Source: an uncultured Holophagaceae bacterium
GTDB lineage: Bacteria > Acidobacteriota > Holophagae > Holophagales > Holophagaceae
Length of the DNA: 6,221 nt
Direction of reading: 5' to 3'
Assembly: GCA_903890595.1 (NCBI GenBank)
Contig: CAITBU010000454.1
Coordinates: 1-6,221 of the forward strand
How positions within the stretch are numbered: position 1 is the first letter of the stretch; each line of letters starts with the position of its first letter. Positions 4,917 to 6,221 of this stretch are shown here, piece by piece. Below the pieces are notes generated by a model, which did no database searches, was not told the origin of the DNA, and worked only from the letters and a program-made list of their open reading frames with translations. A program made the translations under genes and the position numbers.

Positions 4917-6221
4917 GTGTCCAGTCCCCATGTCCTTCCTGATGCCGTCCTCGAGACCCTGGGCCGCCACATGTTAATGGATGGCTTCCATCTGGTCATG
5001 GACCTCGACAAGTCCCATGGGTCCTGGATCGTGGACGCCCGGGACGGGCGCAAGTACCTGGACTTTTACACCTTCTTCGCCACGGCGCCCCTGGGCCACA
5101 ACCACCCCCGCCTGCGGGACGCGGCCTTCATCCAGCGCCTGGGCGAGATCGCGGTCCACAAGCCCGCCAACTCCGATATCTACACCACCGCCTATGCAGA
5201 CTGGGTGGAGGCCTTCGGCACCCATGCGGCACCCGACTACCTGCCCCACCTGTTCTGGATCGACGGCGGCGCCCTGGCCGTGGAGAACGCCCTGAAGGCG
5301 GCCTTCGACTGGAAGGTGCGGAAGAACCTGGCCGCCGGAAAAGGCGAGAAGGGCTCGCAGGTGATCCACTTCCGCGAGGCCTTCCACGGCCGCTCCGGCT
5401 ACACGCTGAGCCTCACCAACACAGCGGATCCCCGCAAGCACCAGTACTTCCCCAAGTTCCCCTGGCCCCGCGTGCCGAACCCCAAGCTGACCTTCCCTGT
5501 GGACCTCGCCCAGGTCGAGGTCGCTGAGGCGGCCTCCATCGCGGCCATCGAGGCCGCCGTGGCGCAGAACCCCGATGACATCGCCTGCCTCATTGTCGAG
5601 CCCATCCAGGGCGAGGGCGGGGACAACCACTTCCGCGCCGAGTTCCTGCAGAAGCTGCGCATCCTCGCAGACCGTCATGAGTTCCTGCTGATCTTCGACG
5701 AAGTGCAAACGGGCTTCGGCGCCACGGGCAAGTGGTGGGCGCACCAGTGGTTCGACGTGCAGCCCGACATCATCGCCTTTGGCAAGAAGAGCCAGACCTG
5801 CGGCATTGCTGCGGGCCGACGCCTGGATGAGGTGGAGAGCGTCTTCCAGGTGCCCAGCCGCATCAACAGCACCTGGGGCGGCAACCTGGTGGACATGGTG
5901 CGCGGCACGCGCATCATCGAGGTCATCCGCGAGGAGGACCTGCTGGACCAGGGCGTGCGCAAGGGTGCACGCCTGCTCAGTGGCCTGCAGCAGATCCAGC
6001 GCGACTTCCCCGAAGCCACCGCCAACCCCCGCGGCCGCGGCCTCTTCTGCGCCCTCGACATGGCGACGCCCGACATGCGGAACGCCGTGGTGGCCAAGGC
6101 CCGCGACCTGGGCATGATGGTCCTCTCCACGGGCGCCACGGGCCTCCGCTTCCGCCCGGCCATGAACCTCCGCACGGAGGACCTGGACCTGGGCGTGGAC
6201 CTGCTCCGCAAGGCCGTGGCC
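4917..6221 (+). CDS. lat: L-lysine 6-transaminase (lysine epsilon-aminotransferase), last few residues beyond the window
   Basis: PLP enzyme of aminotransferase class III. It moves the epsilon-amino group of L-lysine to 2-oxoglutarate, giving glutamate and 2-aminoadipate 6-semialdehyde, which cyclises to piperideine-6-carboxylate. This is the first step of one lysine catabolic route; in beta-lactam-producing actinomycetes it supplies aminoadipate. The 435 visible residues align, from memory, almost end to end with M. tuberculosis LAT (449 aa). Shared blocks include GGALAVENALKAAFDWK, FHGRSGYTLSLTNT (Arg159, matching Arg170), EPIQGEGGD (228-236; Glu233 matches the gate residue Glu243), IFDEVQTGFG (Asp261 contacts the PLP ring nitrogen) and DIIAFGKK (Lys290, the PLP lysine, matching Lys300). 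SRINSTWGGN (Asn317, Thr319) and GLRFRPAMNL follow. The GTG start at 4917 has GGAG 6 nt upstream; the next ATG (4971) would remove conserved N-terminal residues. The frame is open to the window end. A semialdehyde dehydrogenase gene might follow. Confidence 0.96.
   Translation, partial: MSSPHVLPDAVLETLGRHMLMDGFHLVMDLDKSHGSWIVDARDGRKYLDFYTFFATAPLGHNHPRLRDAAFIQRLGEIAVHKPANSDIYTTAYADWVEAFGTHAAPDYLPHLFWIDGGALAVENALKAAFDWKVRKNLAAGKGEKGSQVIHFREAFHGRSGYTLSLTNTADPRKHQYFPKFPWPRVPNPKLTFPVDLAQVEVAEAASIAAIEAAVAQNPDDIACLIVEPIQGEGGDNHFRAEFLQKLRILADRHEFLLIFDEVQTGFGATGKWWAHQWFDVQPDIIAFGKKSQTCGIAAGRRLDEVESVFQVPSRINSTWGGNLVDMVRGTRIIEVIREEDLLDQGVRKGARLLSGLQQIQRDFPEATANPRGRGLFCALDMATPDMRNAVVAKARDLGMMVLSTGATGLRFRPAMNLRTEDLDLGVDLLRKAVA

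Noticed and set aside
4864..4930. Molybdenum-cofactor riboswitch upstream of moaE
   Set aside because: Only 53 bp separate moaE from lat and no long structured leader fits there.
4974..5744. Minus-strand open frame of 256 codons opposite lat
   Set aside because: It lies wholly inside the well-supported lat gene, has no recognisable motif and is a GC-driven shadow.

Overview
The window comes from a GC-rich bacterium. The coding regions prefer G or C at third codon positions, and two stretches of the main intergenic region are AT-rich. The largest gene is an Oar-like TonB-dependent receptor with an N-terminal carboxypeptidase-regulatory-like domain. That architecture is common in Acidobacteriota and Myxococcota. 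Together with an actinobacterial-type L-lysine 6-transaminase and a stand-alone MoaE, it suggests an acidobacterium, perhaps of the Holophaga/Geothrix group. The taxonomy is inference; no marker gene is present.

Layout. Positions 1-788 (minus) hold the N-terminal 262 residues of an alpha/beta-hydrolase esterase/lipase, cut by the window edge. A strong, symmetric hairpin terminator (829-862) separates it from the receptor gene (877-3942, minus, 1021 aa). Upstream of the receptor is a 486-bp region without a confident gene (3943-4428). It holds the receptor leader with a C8 tract, an AT-rich promoter zone, a doubtful small secreted-protein ORF and a hairpin after moaE. moaE (4429-4863, minus) encodes the large subunit of molybdopterin synthase. 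Only 53 bp away and divergent from it is lat (4917 to the window end, plus), encoding L-lysine 6-transaminase. It is complete except for its last few residues.

How the genes relate. They do not form one pathway: outer-membrane uptake, a hydrolase, molybdenum-cofactor synthesis and lysine catabolism lie side by side. The three minus-strand genes are probably separate transcription units, because a hairpin follows moaE and a terminator follows the receptor gene. The three genes with clear ribosome-binding sites (receptor, moaE, lat) all have a GGAG core and the same 6-nt spacer, which supports the chosen starts.

I see no mobile element, CRISPR array or RNA gene, and no clearly new multi-gene system. 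The items most worth checking are a perfect EF-hand-type calcium loop inside the receptor barrel, the C8 tract in an open leader frame of the receptor, and the possible small secreted protein.
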